Assembly: GCA_026122225.1 (NCBI GenBank)
Contig: JANEZZ010000734.1
Coordinates: forward strand, 310,001 to 374,000
Length of the DNA stretch: 64,000 nucleotides
Source: Heloderma charlesbogerti
Lineage: Eukaryota > Chordata > Lepidosauria > Squamata > Helodermatidae
Direction: 5' to 3'
Made by a program: the position numbers and the translations under genes. The notes under the pieces were generated by a model, which saw only the letters and a program-made list of their open reading frames with translations, made no database searches and was not told the DNA's origin. This document shows positions 42,736 to 52,314 of the stretch, piece by piece; the first letter of the stretch is position 1, and each line of letters begins with the position of its first letter.

Positions 42736-43427
42736 CGTTTTCATTTTTAAATTTCATATGAAAATAAACAAAGTTCATAACTCTGTTACATTAAGCAGTA
42801 TTGAAATGAACATCCAAAATGTGGTGAATATTGTCAGTCACATGCAAATGCTGACAATCATAAATGTGCTTATACAGCAATATTAAGTAGGTGGGGGGTG
42901 GAGGAGTGAAGCTGACTCACACTGGCCAGGCAGGAGGCGTGGGGTTTGCCAGGCTTTTCAGCCTGGTAGATTGTCACTTTTTAATGCCCGCCCCCTGCTA
43001 TCAAGGGGGAGAATTGCTACTCCAGCTCCAGACTGGCGTAGCTGAGGAGTGTGATCCTGCAGCCCCTCAGGAGATTGGAGGGGCCTTGGATCCAGTGGTT
43101 CCAAAGATGCCTGCACCTCACCCCTGCCCTGCTCCTGAAATGCCCCATTTCAGGGCCTTCTGCAGGCTCCCACCAGCAATAGCTTTCCACTCCTGGAACT
43201 TTGCACAGGTGGAAATGGGTGGCCCGTACACCCACTGGCAGACCTCCTCTCTGCCAGCAGGACAGCAGCTCCACCCCATCCTAATCTCTACTCCCCACTT
43301 CACCCATCAGAGATCTGGGTGGTAATGACTGCTTGTTATTGAATGTCTGAGAATAGATTCTTATTGCCCTACTTTTTTGATGTGCACAAGTGATGAATAT
43401 TCACAGTCACATTGAGGTGAGTCTTGA
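42736..43427. other. No recognisable gene; second copy of the 41-bp word
   Basis: 43244-43284 equals 36782-36822. A 144-codon plus-strand frame (42891-43325) is GC-rich and featureless. Confidence 0.4.
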
Positions 43428-43595
43428 TATATTATCATTATTATTACCATTTCTATATTGCCCCACAGCCGAAGGTTTCTGGGTGGTTTACAGAAGTTAA
43501 AACATTAAAATACAATATACAAAGTTTAAAAGACATTTACATAAAAGCACACAGACAATATACACGAACAACATATAACATATATACTGGTATAT
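43428..43595 (-). mobile_element. L2 LINE 3' tail
   Basis: (ATT)n-like start, CATTTCTATATTGCCCCACA, GGTGGTTTACAGAAGTTAAA, AAAGCACACAGACAATATAC, as at 40610. Confidence 0.8.
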
Positions 43596-44470
43596 CTCTG
43601 AGCTTCAAAAGGTTGCCTGTGATTGTCAATGTTTATCAAACTGTGGACATTTACTGTAACATATATAAATCATACAGATATCAAAAGTACCAATCAACAT
43701 GTTATAGGACAGATTATATATATGGACAGTTTAGGCAGTTGAATCTTTAGCTAATTGATTGTATTTATGAATTGTTTCATAATGCAATACTCTTGAGTAC
43801 TGTTCTCAGTATTTCTTATTCATATGATGGAAAATTGCTGCTGACCTATAAATAAACTCATTAATTTATGTATTTGCTAGGCAAAGACATATCATATAAT
43901 GGCTGCATCAGCCTAGCTTTTCCTAGCTTTCCTTACCTTACAATTTAATTTTGTCTCTTGCTATAGGCTACTAGACCACAACAGAATAGGGAAGGTTAAA
44001 TCACAAAAGTTAATGGACCAATCCGCCACACTGTTGCAATGCCATTTAAATAAATGGCAGTTGCAGCAACAGATGGCAGCCAAGAAGAGAATTTACAGGG
44101 TGTCTCTTTCTAAAATTGCTGTGCAGCTTCTGCCTTCCTTTAGTCTGCAACCTCTGTAGCGTTGAAGAAATGTAAGATTAAAAACAGGATCGATTTATTT
44201 AAAATACCACACCTCTGTGGTGGAAAGATGATACCTGCATTAGGAGAGTTCGATAAATATAGGGTATGTGCAACCAAGTAAAGATACCATGTAAGCCCTA
44301 CGTGTTGTGCATGCGCAACACAGGGCAGAATAATGGCTGGCCAATTGTGTGGCGCAATCCGGTACTTAGCCAGCCCAGGACCATCATCCATCTATGCCAA
44401 GATCCCTGCCTGTGTGGAATGTAACTGTCAGACAAATAAGCAAGGAAAACAAGATTGCAGCTGACTGCTA
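43596..44470. other. No recognisable feature
   Basis: AT-rich unique-looking sequence. Confidence 0.4.
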
Positions 44471-44474
44471 CTGC

Positions 44475-44711
44475 CGTGGATACCCCTGGGACTGAGAATC
44501 AGTAGCAGCCATCGGGATATACATCAAGCGAGGAGGACTCTGAAATGTTAGAAACTGACATTGGTGATGAAGAAAGAGAGGTCCTTCTTGAGGAACTACA
44601 CAACCCAGAACCACAACAAAATCCTCAGCAACAAAAGCAGCAGCACCAGGTTAATGGGAGCAGAGAGGAGGAATGTGTTCTTATTGATCTTTTGGTGGTA
44701 TTTGCGCAGTA
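44475..44711 (+). pseudogene. Acidic/Gln-rich ORF remnant, unassigned
   Basis: One plus-strand frame reads DTPGTENQ, a stop, QPSGYTSSEEDSEMLETDIG, DEEREVLLEELHNPEPQQ, then Gln-rich QQQKQQQHQ and SREEECVLIDLL before a TAA at 44709-44711. The block is acidic, then Gln-rich, like N-terminal or linker regions of transposon or nuclear proteins. I do not recognise a family and no domain is visible. It could belong with the exon-like blocks at 46934-47330. It may also be chance. Confidence 0.3.
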
Positions 44712-44799
44712 ATCAATGTTACACAATGGTTTTCGAGAAGTTGTGACAGCATGGAAAGGATTTTTGGAGGTGGGTAGCACAACAGGTTACTGCACTTGG

Positions 44800-44994
44800 T
44801 GGTGTCATGGGCCCCAGTCTCAGGGCCCCACAAGACCCTATGGAAGAAAAAGAGGAGGATGAGGTGCCGGCTGCTCCACCCAGCTGCTCCACCTAGGGCA
44901 GAACCTTTGGTACCGTCTCCTATGCCCTCCCTAACAGAGGATGTGGCCTTACTATTGTCTTTGGACTCAGAAGACAAATACCCAGCATCTCCCT
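44800..44994 (+). pseudogene. Second ORF remnant, unassigned
   Basis: In overlapping frames: PQDPMEEKEEDEVPAAPPSC and then, after a shift, PRAEPLVPSPMPSLTEDV with SLDSEDKYPASP and a stop. Acidic-proline-rich text of the kind found before structured domains in retroelement or transposon proteins. No conserved domain; assignment not possible. Confidence 0.25.
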
Positions 44995-45192
44995 GACATT
45001 ACAGAAGCCAAAATCAGGCAAGGTCTGCTAAAAAAACACAACTGGCTCCTTCAGGGAGGCAGGGCCACCTAAAGCAGAGGCCTTCTCAATCACCCCAAAG
45101 CAGATTGGGGCGATTCGGACTGAATCAGTCTGGTTCCAGAGTAGGTTGGGATCAAGCCGAAGTATTTTGAAGTGGGTTGGATCACTTTGGAC

Positions 45193-45990
45193 TAGGGATG
45201 TACGAATCTCACTTACCTTTGCTCCATCCCTCCCCACGGAATCCTCGACGGGGGGAGAGGCAATCCGGTCCTCCCCGCCGGAATTCTCAACGGCCGGCTC
45301 CGCTCCGTTGCCAGGCCATGGAGCAGCCGGCCAGGGCCATCAGCAGCCAGATTTCCGGCTGCAGACAGCCTGCTGCGGATGCAAATGGCGGCCGTTGTAG
45401 CGGCCGACATTTGCGTCGTTAGACAGCCGTGATAGGCTACGTAAGAATTTCATGGCTAACGTCAAAAAACAAAACACGCAGCGTACGCAAATGGCAGTGG
45501 CTATGGTGGCCGCCATTTGCGTTCCCTATTTTTCGCCGACTTGTCATACGTAAATATTTACGTAAGATAAAACGGCGAAAAAAAAAGGGGAAGGCAAATA
45601 GCATAGTGGATTCTATTTGCGTTCCTTTATTTTTCGCCATTCTAGCCTACATAAATATTTACGTAAGTTGGCGAAAAATAGGGAACGCAAATGGTGGCTG
45701 CCTTAGCCGCCGCCATTTGTGTACGCTGCGTGTTTTTTTTTTTTAATGTTAGCCGTGATAGGCTACACCAATTCTTATGTAGCCTATCACTATCCAAGGA
45801 CGGCAATGGCGATGGCAGCAGCCCTGCCGTGGCTGGCCAGACCAGCCGCCGCTGCTGCTGGAGCCGCCGAATCCGCCCCAGGTAAGTGCCGTCTCGGGGG
45901 GATTCCGCGGGGGGGGGGAGGCCGGCCTGCCACGGATTCTTTAGAATCCGGCCTCACTGGAATCCGTGGCGGAATTCTCCGCCATCCCTA
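45193..45990. mobile_element. Non-autonomous hAT, palindromic family I, copy C
   Basis: 798 bp with ends TAGGGATGTACGAAT and GCCATCCCTA and an exact 8-bp TSD CTTTGGAC (45185-45192 and 45991-45998). The middle is a long imperfect palindrome centred near 45595: GATAGGCTACGTAAG, GCAGCGTACGCAAATGG, TTTTTCGCCG and TACGTAAATATTTACGTAAG on the left mirror the right. The end near 45970 (GTGGCGGAATTCTCCGCC) is also hairpin-forming. No transposase. Confidence 0.93.
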
Positions 45991-46100
45991 CTTTGGACCA
46001 CTTCAGACCAATCCAGACAGCTGCCCACCCAGCTGCATGAGCCCCCTGCTCCTTACCTGGACCTGTGCGAGTGCCCACAGCCATCACCCTCTTTGAGGGG

Positions 46101-46125
46101 TTGCCATTTTCTTTTAAAATGGCAA
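46101..46125. repeat. Short hairpin
   Basis: TTGCCATTTT-CTTTT-AAAATGGCAA, perfect ten-base arms. Confidence 0.85.
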
Positions 46126-46177
46126 CTGTTCTTCTTCCATAATGTAAATGTCGCATAGACTGCAGCCATAAAGGGAC

Positions 46178-46236
46178 CATCTATGCAACATTACAGGTAT
46201 AAATGGCTCATTTATGCCTGTAATGTTGTGTAGATG
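46178..46236. repeat. 59-bp palindrome
   Basis: CATCTATGCAACATTACAGG with TATAAATG faces CATTTATGCCTGTAATGTTG with TGTAGATG. Two or three mismatches. Probably a small MITE or part of a larger one. Confidence 0.8.
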
Positions 46237-46239
46237 ACC

Positions 46240-46933
46240 CCATGTCCCCTGGGGGTGGGGGTGGGTGGGGCTCATGCGACTGGGCAGGGGGGCATGTGGC
46301 TCGCATGACTTGGTGTGGGTCTTGCATGGCTGGGCAGGGTGGTGTGGGGCTTGAGCTGCTGGACAGGGGGGATGTGTGGCTGGGTGGAGTGGAGATTCAG
46401 ATGTCCAAATCCCGCTTTAGCTCTGGAGTTTGAAGCAAGTTCTGAATCTGCCCAAGGCAGGTCAGGGCCTATTTGGAAGCTCCAAGTCAGCCCCCAAAGT
46501 GGGTTGGGTGGTCCCTGCACAGCCTACTTCTCAGCTTATGTAAGGCTTTCATTGGCTTCAGTCCTCTGCTGAGACAACATCCTTCTCCAGTTGCATTAGG
46601 GAGCACTTCAGCAAGTATGGCTTACTGGGAGCTTTCCATGTCCTACCACTGGTTTCCCTGCCCTTGCCTACTTTGAATTGACTGTGCTGGATGCTGCTTG
46701 ACCAGAACCTACCTGATTTAGCCTTCCCAGAAGAGACTGCAAGAGATGAGGCTAACATAATGAAACCTCTCTGTTGCATAGCTGCTTGATGTGGAGGGAG
46801 TCCTCAGACTCCTTTTGTTGAACAAACCTGCTTATTGAGGATCTAATGTGTTTGTTTAAGCATGCACACAGGCGTTAAAATCAATTTCACTATTTCAAAA
46901 CAGATACATCTAAACTATGACCTTTGCTTATAG
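46240..46933. other. No recognisable gene; G-rich 46250-46400
   Basis: G-rich low-complexity stretch GGGGGTGGGGGTGGGTGGGG at 46251-46270, which could form a G-quadruplex. The rest is unique-looking. Confidence 0.45.
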
Positions 46934-46999
46934 AGAATGGTGATGAGGTGGATTGTGAAAGCTCTGAGGCTGGTGAAGAAACAGACGAGAAGCCGGATG
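46934..46999 (+). pseudogene. Exon-like block 1
   Basis: Preceded by CCTTTGCTTATAG and followed by a consensus GTAAGT donor at 47000. The 66 bases read NGDEVDCESSEAGEETDEKP in one open frame, strongly acidic. Both edges are phase 1. Protein not recognised. Confidence 0.4.
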
Positions 47000-47074
47000 G
47001 TAAGTATCAAAACTTCTCAAGATTGCATTCTCACCACTGGGATGCTCTCTAATCATGTGTCACTTTGACCATAG

Positions 47075-47149
47075 GTGAAAGGCCACATTCATCTCAGTGG
47101 CAAAGAACTAGACCACAGGATGAACATGCAGGGCATCAATGCACTCCTG
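47075..47149 (+). pseudogene. Exon-like block 2
   Basis: Preceded by TTTGACCATAG and followed by a consensus GTGAGT donor. The 75 bases continue block 1 in frame, phase 1 to phase 1: GERPHSSQWQRTRPQDEH then AGHQCTP. The intron before it would be 75 bases. Protein not recognised. Confidence 0.4.
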
Positions 47150-47259
47150 GTGAGTAGTGAATATATAATGATGTACTTGTGAGACATAATTTCAGCTTGA
47201 AATTATCCTTACCATATATGTTCTATGCTACATTTGCCTCAAACTATCCCCACATACAG

Positions 47260-47430
47260 GTGTCCAGAAGTATTGGCTCATCACCTCTTGGACATGCCTC
47301 TTGAGAGTATACATTCATGTGGGACATATGGAAGCAAGCACACCAAGAAGAGCAAGTAAGGTGTGAAGCAGCACTACAAGAACAGGTGCAAACAAGAATA
47401 GCTTGTTGCAGAACATTGCTGAACAAGGAC
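47260..47430 (+). pseudogene. Exon-like block 3, decayed
   Basis: Preceded by CCCCACATACAG. Joined in phase it reads GVQKYWLITSWTCLLR, but a more protein-like text, EYTFMWDIWKQAHQEEQVR then CEAALQEQVQTR and CRTLLNKD, stop, lies in a neighbouring frame behind a TGA. That would suit a frameshifted last exon. The charged heptad-like EEQ...EALQEQVQ stretch resembles C-terminal helices of transposon-derived Myb-like proteins, but this is only a resemblance. Confidence 0.35.
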
Positions 47431-48208
47431 TGAAATGTCAGCAACAAGGGTGTCAACTAAGCAGTAAAGAAGGGAGAGCAAACTCACCAACATCTCCTAA
47501 TAGTGGTACTATTAGTGGTACTAATAGTGGTAGAGCCGTAAGCGGTCTCCTATCAGGTGCACATCGCTACCCATGAGAATACTGGAGAACCTGCATGTTG
47601 GTAGGACAGGAAGGGGTCACAGGTATGCTTTAGGTGACACTGACACATTGAAAATGAATATACCCTTGTATGAATATACCATTGTATATAACACCAAAAG
47701 ATACACCACTGAATAGCACTGTATTATTCTATCCATCAGTAATGCCCCCTAACCCATGTAACATGTACTCATAAGAATGCCACATGATTTAAAAATAAAG
47801 AACCAGGCATTTTACCACTAGGCCCTGCAGTCTGGCTCTAAGTTATTTGCTCGCTGGTCATACATTAGTATACTTGTTCAATTATAACTGCATTTCCTAA
47901 AACATGAGTTCCATCTGCTATTTCCATAGTGAAAACCTTGAAAAAGAAATTTGTTCCGCATGACTGACATGTATTTATTTTTGCCCACTGGCAGCCAAAT
48001 GCTAAGATTCCTGAAAGGATCCAACAGGAGGTGGCATGATTCTTGCACACAGCCATACACAGGGAGCCTCTGACCTCTACTCTCATGTGAGCTCCAAGAG
48101 GGCAGATCTAGGAGTGTGAGGAGAACATTGTCTTTTTGGATGCCACCTGCAATAGTCCTGGTGTACTCCAAAGAAATAGCTCCCAAAGAGCTGTGTACAT
48201 TGGAAGAT
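47431..48208. other. No recognisable gene
   Basis: Unique-looking. A short repeated word TAGTGGTAC(T) occurs at 47500-47532. Confidence 0.4.
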
Positions 48209-48245
48209 CATCCATCCATCCATCCATCCATCCATCCATCCATCC
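48209..48245. repeat. (ATCC)n microsatellite
   Basis: Nine ATCC units. On the minus strand it is GGAT, and may be the tail of a LINE running to about 48400 (TTTATTTGTATACCACTTTT). Confidence 0.9.
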
Positions 48246-49057
48246 CTTTATTTGTATACCACTTTTCCATACTGTATGCTCAAAGTCGATCACAACAAAA
48301 CAATACATTCCAATACACATTGAAGAAAAGTCAGAACAATTTCATAACAAGTATATAATAAAACATCAGTCTCAAAACAATTAATTATCCCACTATCAAC
48401 AAAAACAAAGTGAAACATCCTCTGACTTTGCTAGTTATATGAGCAGTAGACTATGGCCTTTTAAAGAGTTTCAGCGAAGGTGGGACCACTCATCAGCCCT
48501 AAGTGTTAGAAGGAACAGGATGAAATACCCTCTGGCCTAGAAGATGACAAACAGGATCTACCAGAGCTCTCTCCTCTGGTGATGGTGGAAAAAGCAGCAG
48601 TGGAATGAATGAGCTCTTTTGAAGCACTGCAGAAGGAGGGAGGCAGGGCGAGTCCCAGTGGTGAGTAGGAACAGGATGAAACAATACAAACTAACCTTGG
48701 GAGACAGGGTTAGATCAAGAGTGTTCCTCAGATCTCTCCAAGTGGAAGCGATTTAAAGCTGATGTCTTCAAAACATGCTGTACTGCAGCAAAGATTAGAA
48801 GGCTACTTGAAAGAAGGCCTAAGCTCTACCTCTGTGTTCAGGCCTGCTGGGAGGTGGCTGGCAGCCATAATTCAAAGAAAGGAGACTCCCCGGTGAGTAC
48901 ACACACACATTTTCTGTTTGGACGTTTGGGCAACAGCCACTGGGTGCAGCTTTTCACTCTCTCACCATTAGGATCTGCTTTGTGTTTGGCCCTTCTGTAT
49001 TTGAAGTGAAAGTGCTTTTTTCCATGTTGTTGTGGCATATGGGGTGGGGGGTGGGTC
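48246..49057. other. Possible LINE tail, otherwise nothing recognised
   Basis: 48246-48400 resembles a minus-strand L2 3' UTR. 48400-49057 shows no gene; two similar words GGAACAGGATGAAA occur at 48513 and 48668. Confidence 0.35.
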
Positions 49058-49059
49058 GC

Positions 49060-49213
49060 TTCCGCAAGAGCCACTGAAGCTAAGCAGGGTCAGCCCTGGT
49101 TAGTATTTGGATGGGAGACTGCCTGTGAATCAGGCTTCCTGCACTGAGCACAGGGTTGGACTCGATGGTCTTGCAGGCCCCTTCCAACCCTACTTTTCTA
49201 TGATTCTATGATT
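49060..49213 (+). mobile_element. 5S rRNA-CR1 chimeric SINE
   Basis: The head at 49071-49125 reads GAAGCTAAGCAGGGTCAGCC, CTGGTTAGTATTTGGATGGG and AGACTGCCTG, nearly matching the 5S rRNA internal promoter region (residues about 47-100). The tail at 49136-49213 is a CR1 3' end: GCACTGAGCACAGGGTTGGA, GCAGGCCCCTTCCAACCC, then two TTCTATGA-type octamers. 5S upstream residues are degenerate. Pol III transcription and CR1-assisted retroposition would explain the family. Not a functional 5S gene. Confidence 0.85.
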
Positions 49214-49677
49214 ATCTGGGCAGCTGCTCACACTACAGACAACTGACCAATCACTCTTGCATAGCAATTGGTCAATCTGGCCCCTGTATATTGTGTCAGA
49301 GGCTCAGCAACAACAATTTGAGAATCCGCATTCTCACATTCTATGCAGAAGCATTCTATGCACATTCTAGGCAGCTGAGCTTGAGGCTTCACCTGACACG
49401 GAGAAGGAGGTCATCCAGAGGAAAAGCAGCTCCATCAAGTGTCCATATAGCAGGGTGTTAGTGAGGCCATTCCAGAGGGGAGGATGCTTCTGTGGATGTT
49501 CAAAAGCAAGCACCCCAGTCTGGTCATTGCAAAACTGGCTATTTAATGGATATAGGACAGAACACAGGAAGCATCCTGCAAAAATATGAGTGTATAGTAC
49601 CTTGCATGTCTGTTTCCTAATTTGTGTCATATGTTGCAGCACTGAAAATTAAAGACACCATGCAAACAAACATACAA
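49214..49677. other. No recognisable feature
   Basis: Unique-looking sequence; GCATTCTATGCA-like words repeat near 49330-49365. Confidence 0.4.
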
Positions 49678-49685
49678 TAGTTACC

Positions 49686-50022
49686 TAGGGATGGCACAAG
49701 CGTCCGATTGGGTCTGGGAATCTGGTGGACACCCTTTCGCCTGCTGCCCTGAGCCACACCCGCCGAGCCGCCTGGCCCACATGTGCCTGCCCCCTGCTCA
49801 CCAAGCCACCTGCACTCACCCTGGGCCTATCCGGCAATCTCTGCACCCACCATTTTTTCTGCAAAATGGGGGAAACAGAGATCGCCAGATGGACCTGGGT
49901 TGAGTGTGGGCAGCTCGGCAAGCAGGGGTGTGTGTTGGGCATGGGTCTGGGGGTGTGCGAGCAGGGGTAGGGCTTTGGTGGGCAACCAGAGAACTCATAT
50001 GGGGAGGGGGCATCCATCCCCA
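49686..50022. mobile_element. Non-autonomous hAT, palindromic family II, copy B
   Basis: 337 bp, ends TAGGGATGG and CATCCCCA, TSD TAGTTACC (49678-49685) and CAGTTACC (50023-50030), one mismatch. Most of it is an imperfect palindrome around CCACCATTTTTTCTGCAAAATGG near 49860; GCCCCCTGCTCACC mirrors GGCAAGCAGGGGTG. Similar in layout and words to the element at 53245. The ORFs here are GC-rich shadows. Confidence 0.87.
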
Positions 50023-50103
50023 CAGTTACCCAGGCATACATGTGAATGCTTAAAGATTTCATTTGTACCTAATATGCACAGAAGTGCCATTTTACTTCCT
50101 CCC

Positions 50104-50531
50104 CAGTAATGCAACGTTTCTCAATTGTCAATTTTGGTTTCTCTCTTTTTCTTATTTTCCCAGCCACAAATTCATTTTGGCCTGTTTCTGCACCACTTTG
50201 TGAATTTGGCAAAAAAAAACCCAAAACCAGTTTGCAGGAAAATTCATACACATTTTTGTACACACTTAACTAGTGTACACACCTTTTGCAAGTATTTTTC
50301 CTTGATACATATTTTTGCACGTACTTTCCCCTAATAGATTTATGTGTGCACTTTTCTTTAATATACAAATTTTTGTGTGCATGTTTTTTTAGTTGTGAGC
50401 TACATTGGAAAATTCTGTAAAGTGAGGATTTCAGTGCACAAGTGCATTCCAGTTTACATACAGGCTTGGGAGGTGCAAATTCAGTAAATTTGTATAAGAA
50501 TTTGGGCCAAATAAATTTTTCCCCAACCCTT
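50104..50531. repeat. Degenerate AT-rich repeat, hAT family IV-like
   Basis: Words GCACTTTTCTTTAATATAC, TTTTTGTGTGCATG, GTGAGCTACATTGGAAAATTC correspond in order to the interior of 18012-18450. Termini not preserved. Confidence 0.5.
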
Positions 50532-50553
50532 TGCATTGGGCTCTCCAGTAAAG

Positions 50554-50905
50554 TGGGGTGGAGAACCTCAGGCCCATGAGCCAAATCTGGCCCTTTTGGG
50601 GTCCCAATCTGGCCCTCCGAAGTTCCCCAGATGGCCATGTCCCCTTTTCCTAGCCACAATCCCTTCCAATCATATGGTGGTTTGCCAATGTTTGCACAGA
50701 TATTCCCCATTCTAAAAAGTTGGAATGCTTCTCCTGCAACTTAACTACTGGCAGTAAGAATATTAAGCTACAACATGCTGGTAGTTTTTGGTGTTCTGGC
50801 TCCACACCTTGTGGTCCCACTCCCACCCACTGGTGGAACATGGTTCCCAAGAGCCTCTCCAAAACTGAATCCCACCCTTGAGCTGAAAGAGGTTCCCCAC
50901 CCCTA
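50554..50905. mobile_element. hAT-like element with GGTGGAGAACC ends
   Basis: 352 bp. Ends TGGGGTGGAGAACCTC and GAGGTTCCCCACCCCTA, TSD CAGTAAAG (50546-50553) and CAGTAAGG (50906-50913), one mismatch. The interior has CCAAATCTGGCCC and GTGGTCCCACTCCC. Same ends as the element at 32705. Confidence 0.82.
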
Positions 50906-50913
50906 CAGTAAGG

Positions 50914-51319
50914 CATATCAGCTGGGCAAGCAAGTTGCTCAACACAAGGCATCTCTAGCGGAGCAGAGCCTCAAAGAATTGAGGCAGGGGGGAAACTGAT
51001 ACGTAAGATTTTTATTTCCCTAAGATTTTATGTTTGCATCTTTAGTTCTGTAAGTTTATATCTAATAATAATGTTGAGAGAACTTTTTTATACAATAAGA
51101 TTTGATCACTATATTTTGTTTAATAGAAAATATGGGAACTGCTGCTTTTGATGTGTTATTTAGGTTATTATGTATACAGTGGAACACGTCAATGCTGTTA
51201 CATGAATAACCTTACAACCTACCTGAACACCTGCACAGCACTATACAGCTTCTCTGGTGGGCATAAAAATATAATTACAGACTTACAAAGCAACAGTAGG
51301 AACTCAGGCAGTTAAATAG
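50914..51319. other. No recognisable feature
   Basis: AT-rich unique-looking sequence. Confidence 0.4.
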
Positions 51320-51780
51320 CAGCCAATGTGAGATTGGCAGCCACACGCAAGAGGACCTTTTCCTTTGCCACCCCTCAGTTGTGGAATTACCTGCCAGTTG
51401 AAATGCACCTGCTGTCGTCTTTGAAGGTCTCTAAGCAGGAATTAAAGACTCAAAGATATTCCGGCAGGCCTTCCCTTTTTAGAACTCTTGTTCCTTTTGC
51501 TGACTCTTGTATACTGTTTCTATGCTGTGTTGTTTTTAAGGTGCATCGTTTTTATTGTTGGATTTTTTTGTTAAACTGTTTTTAGTTCAAAGTTGTTTTT
51601 AATTATATCTTGTTTGTGTATATTGTTCTTGTTGCGCTTTTATGTAAATGGCTTTTAAACTTTGTATATTGTATTTTAATGTTTTAACTTTTGTAAACCG
51701 CCCAGAGAGCTTCAGCTATGGGGCAATATAGAAATGTAATAAATAATAAAGCAATGTAATAAATAATTACATATATACAA
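51320..51780 (+). mobile_element. L2 LINE 3' end
   Basis: Translation gives RKRTFSFATPQLWNYLPVEM and then, slightly shifted, LKTQRYSGRPSLFRTLVPF, the L2 C-terminus. The 3' UTR contains AAACCGCCCAGAGAGCTTCA, GGGGCAATATAGAAATGTAA and an AATAAATAATAAA tail. Confidence 0.83.
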
Positions 51781-52306
51781 CAAAGAAATTGATGCCACCA
51801 GAGAGAAGTGGATGTCACATGTAAAGGGTTATCTTGGCTGGAGGGACAAGATCCTTCTTATGCTAGGAAACATTCGCACAAACATGAACCACTAGCAGAA
51901 TAACACCACTGCAAGAGGTTTTTTTTCCCTTTTTTATTAGTATACTTCAAAACCTTTCCACTTTCACCTCTTCAGCTCAATAATTATATGTAAAGTTAAG
52001 TAGCACTTTTCATTAAGGTCGGGAACAAGAAAGTCCCTGATGCCTTATTGTGCTTGGTGTACACCACTGATGAAAGACTTGTATTTTTCATTTGAAGAAA
52101 CCTTTATTAACTTAGCATTAAATTGAAAACACTTGTCAGGTTGAAAAGTTATTAGACAGTAGATGGCCAGCCATACAACAAACTGTTTTGTGACATGGGT
52201 TGAGAAAGAAAACAAGTCTACAGACTATCCATAACGCATGGCATACTTCTAAAGGCCTTTTTAAAGTTATTTAGCTTAGAAAAGTTGTTTAGCTTAGAAA
52301 AGAGTT
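51781..52306. other. No recognisable feature
   Basis: AT-rich unique-looking sequence; a tandem 20-base word TTTAGCTTAGAAAAG occurs at 52269-52302. Confidence 0.45.
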
Positions 52307-52314
52307 AAGGACAG

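Noticed and set aside
42891..43325. 144-codon plus-strand ORF
   Set aside because: GC-rich with Pro/His bias and no family features; contains the dispersed 41-bp word.
49060..49213. 5S rRNA gene
   Set aside because: Only the internal promoter part is conserved and it runs into a CR1 tail; the 5' third and the terminator are missing.
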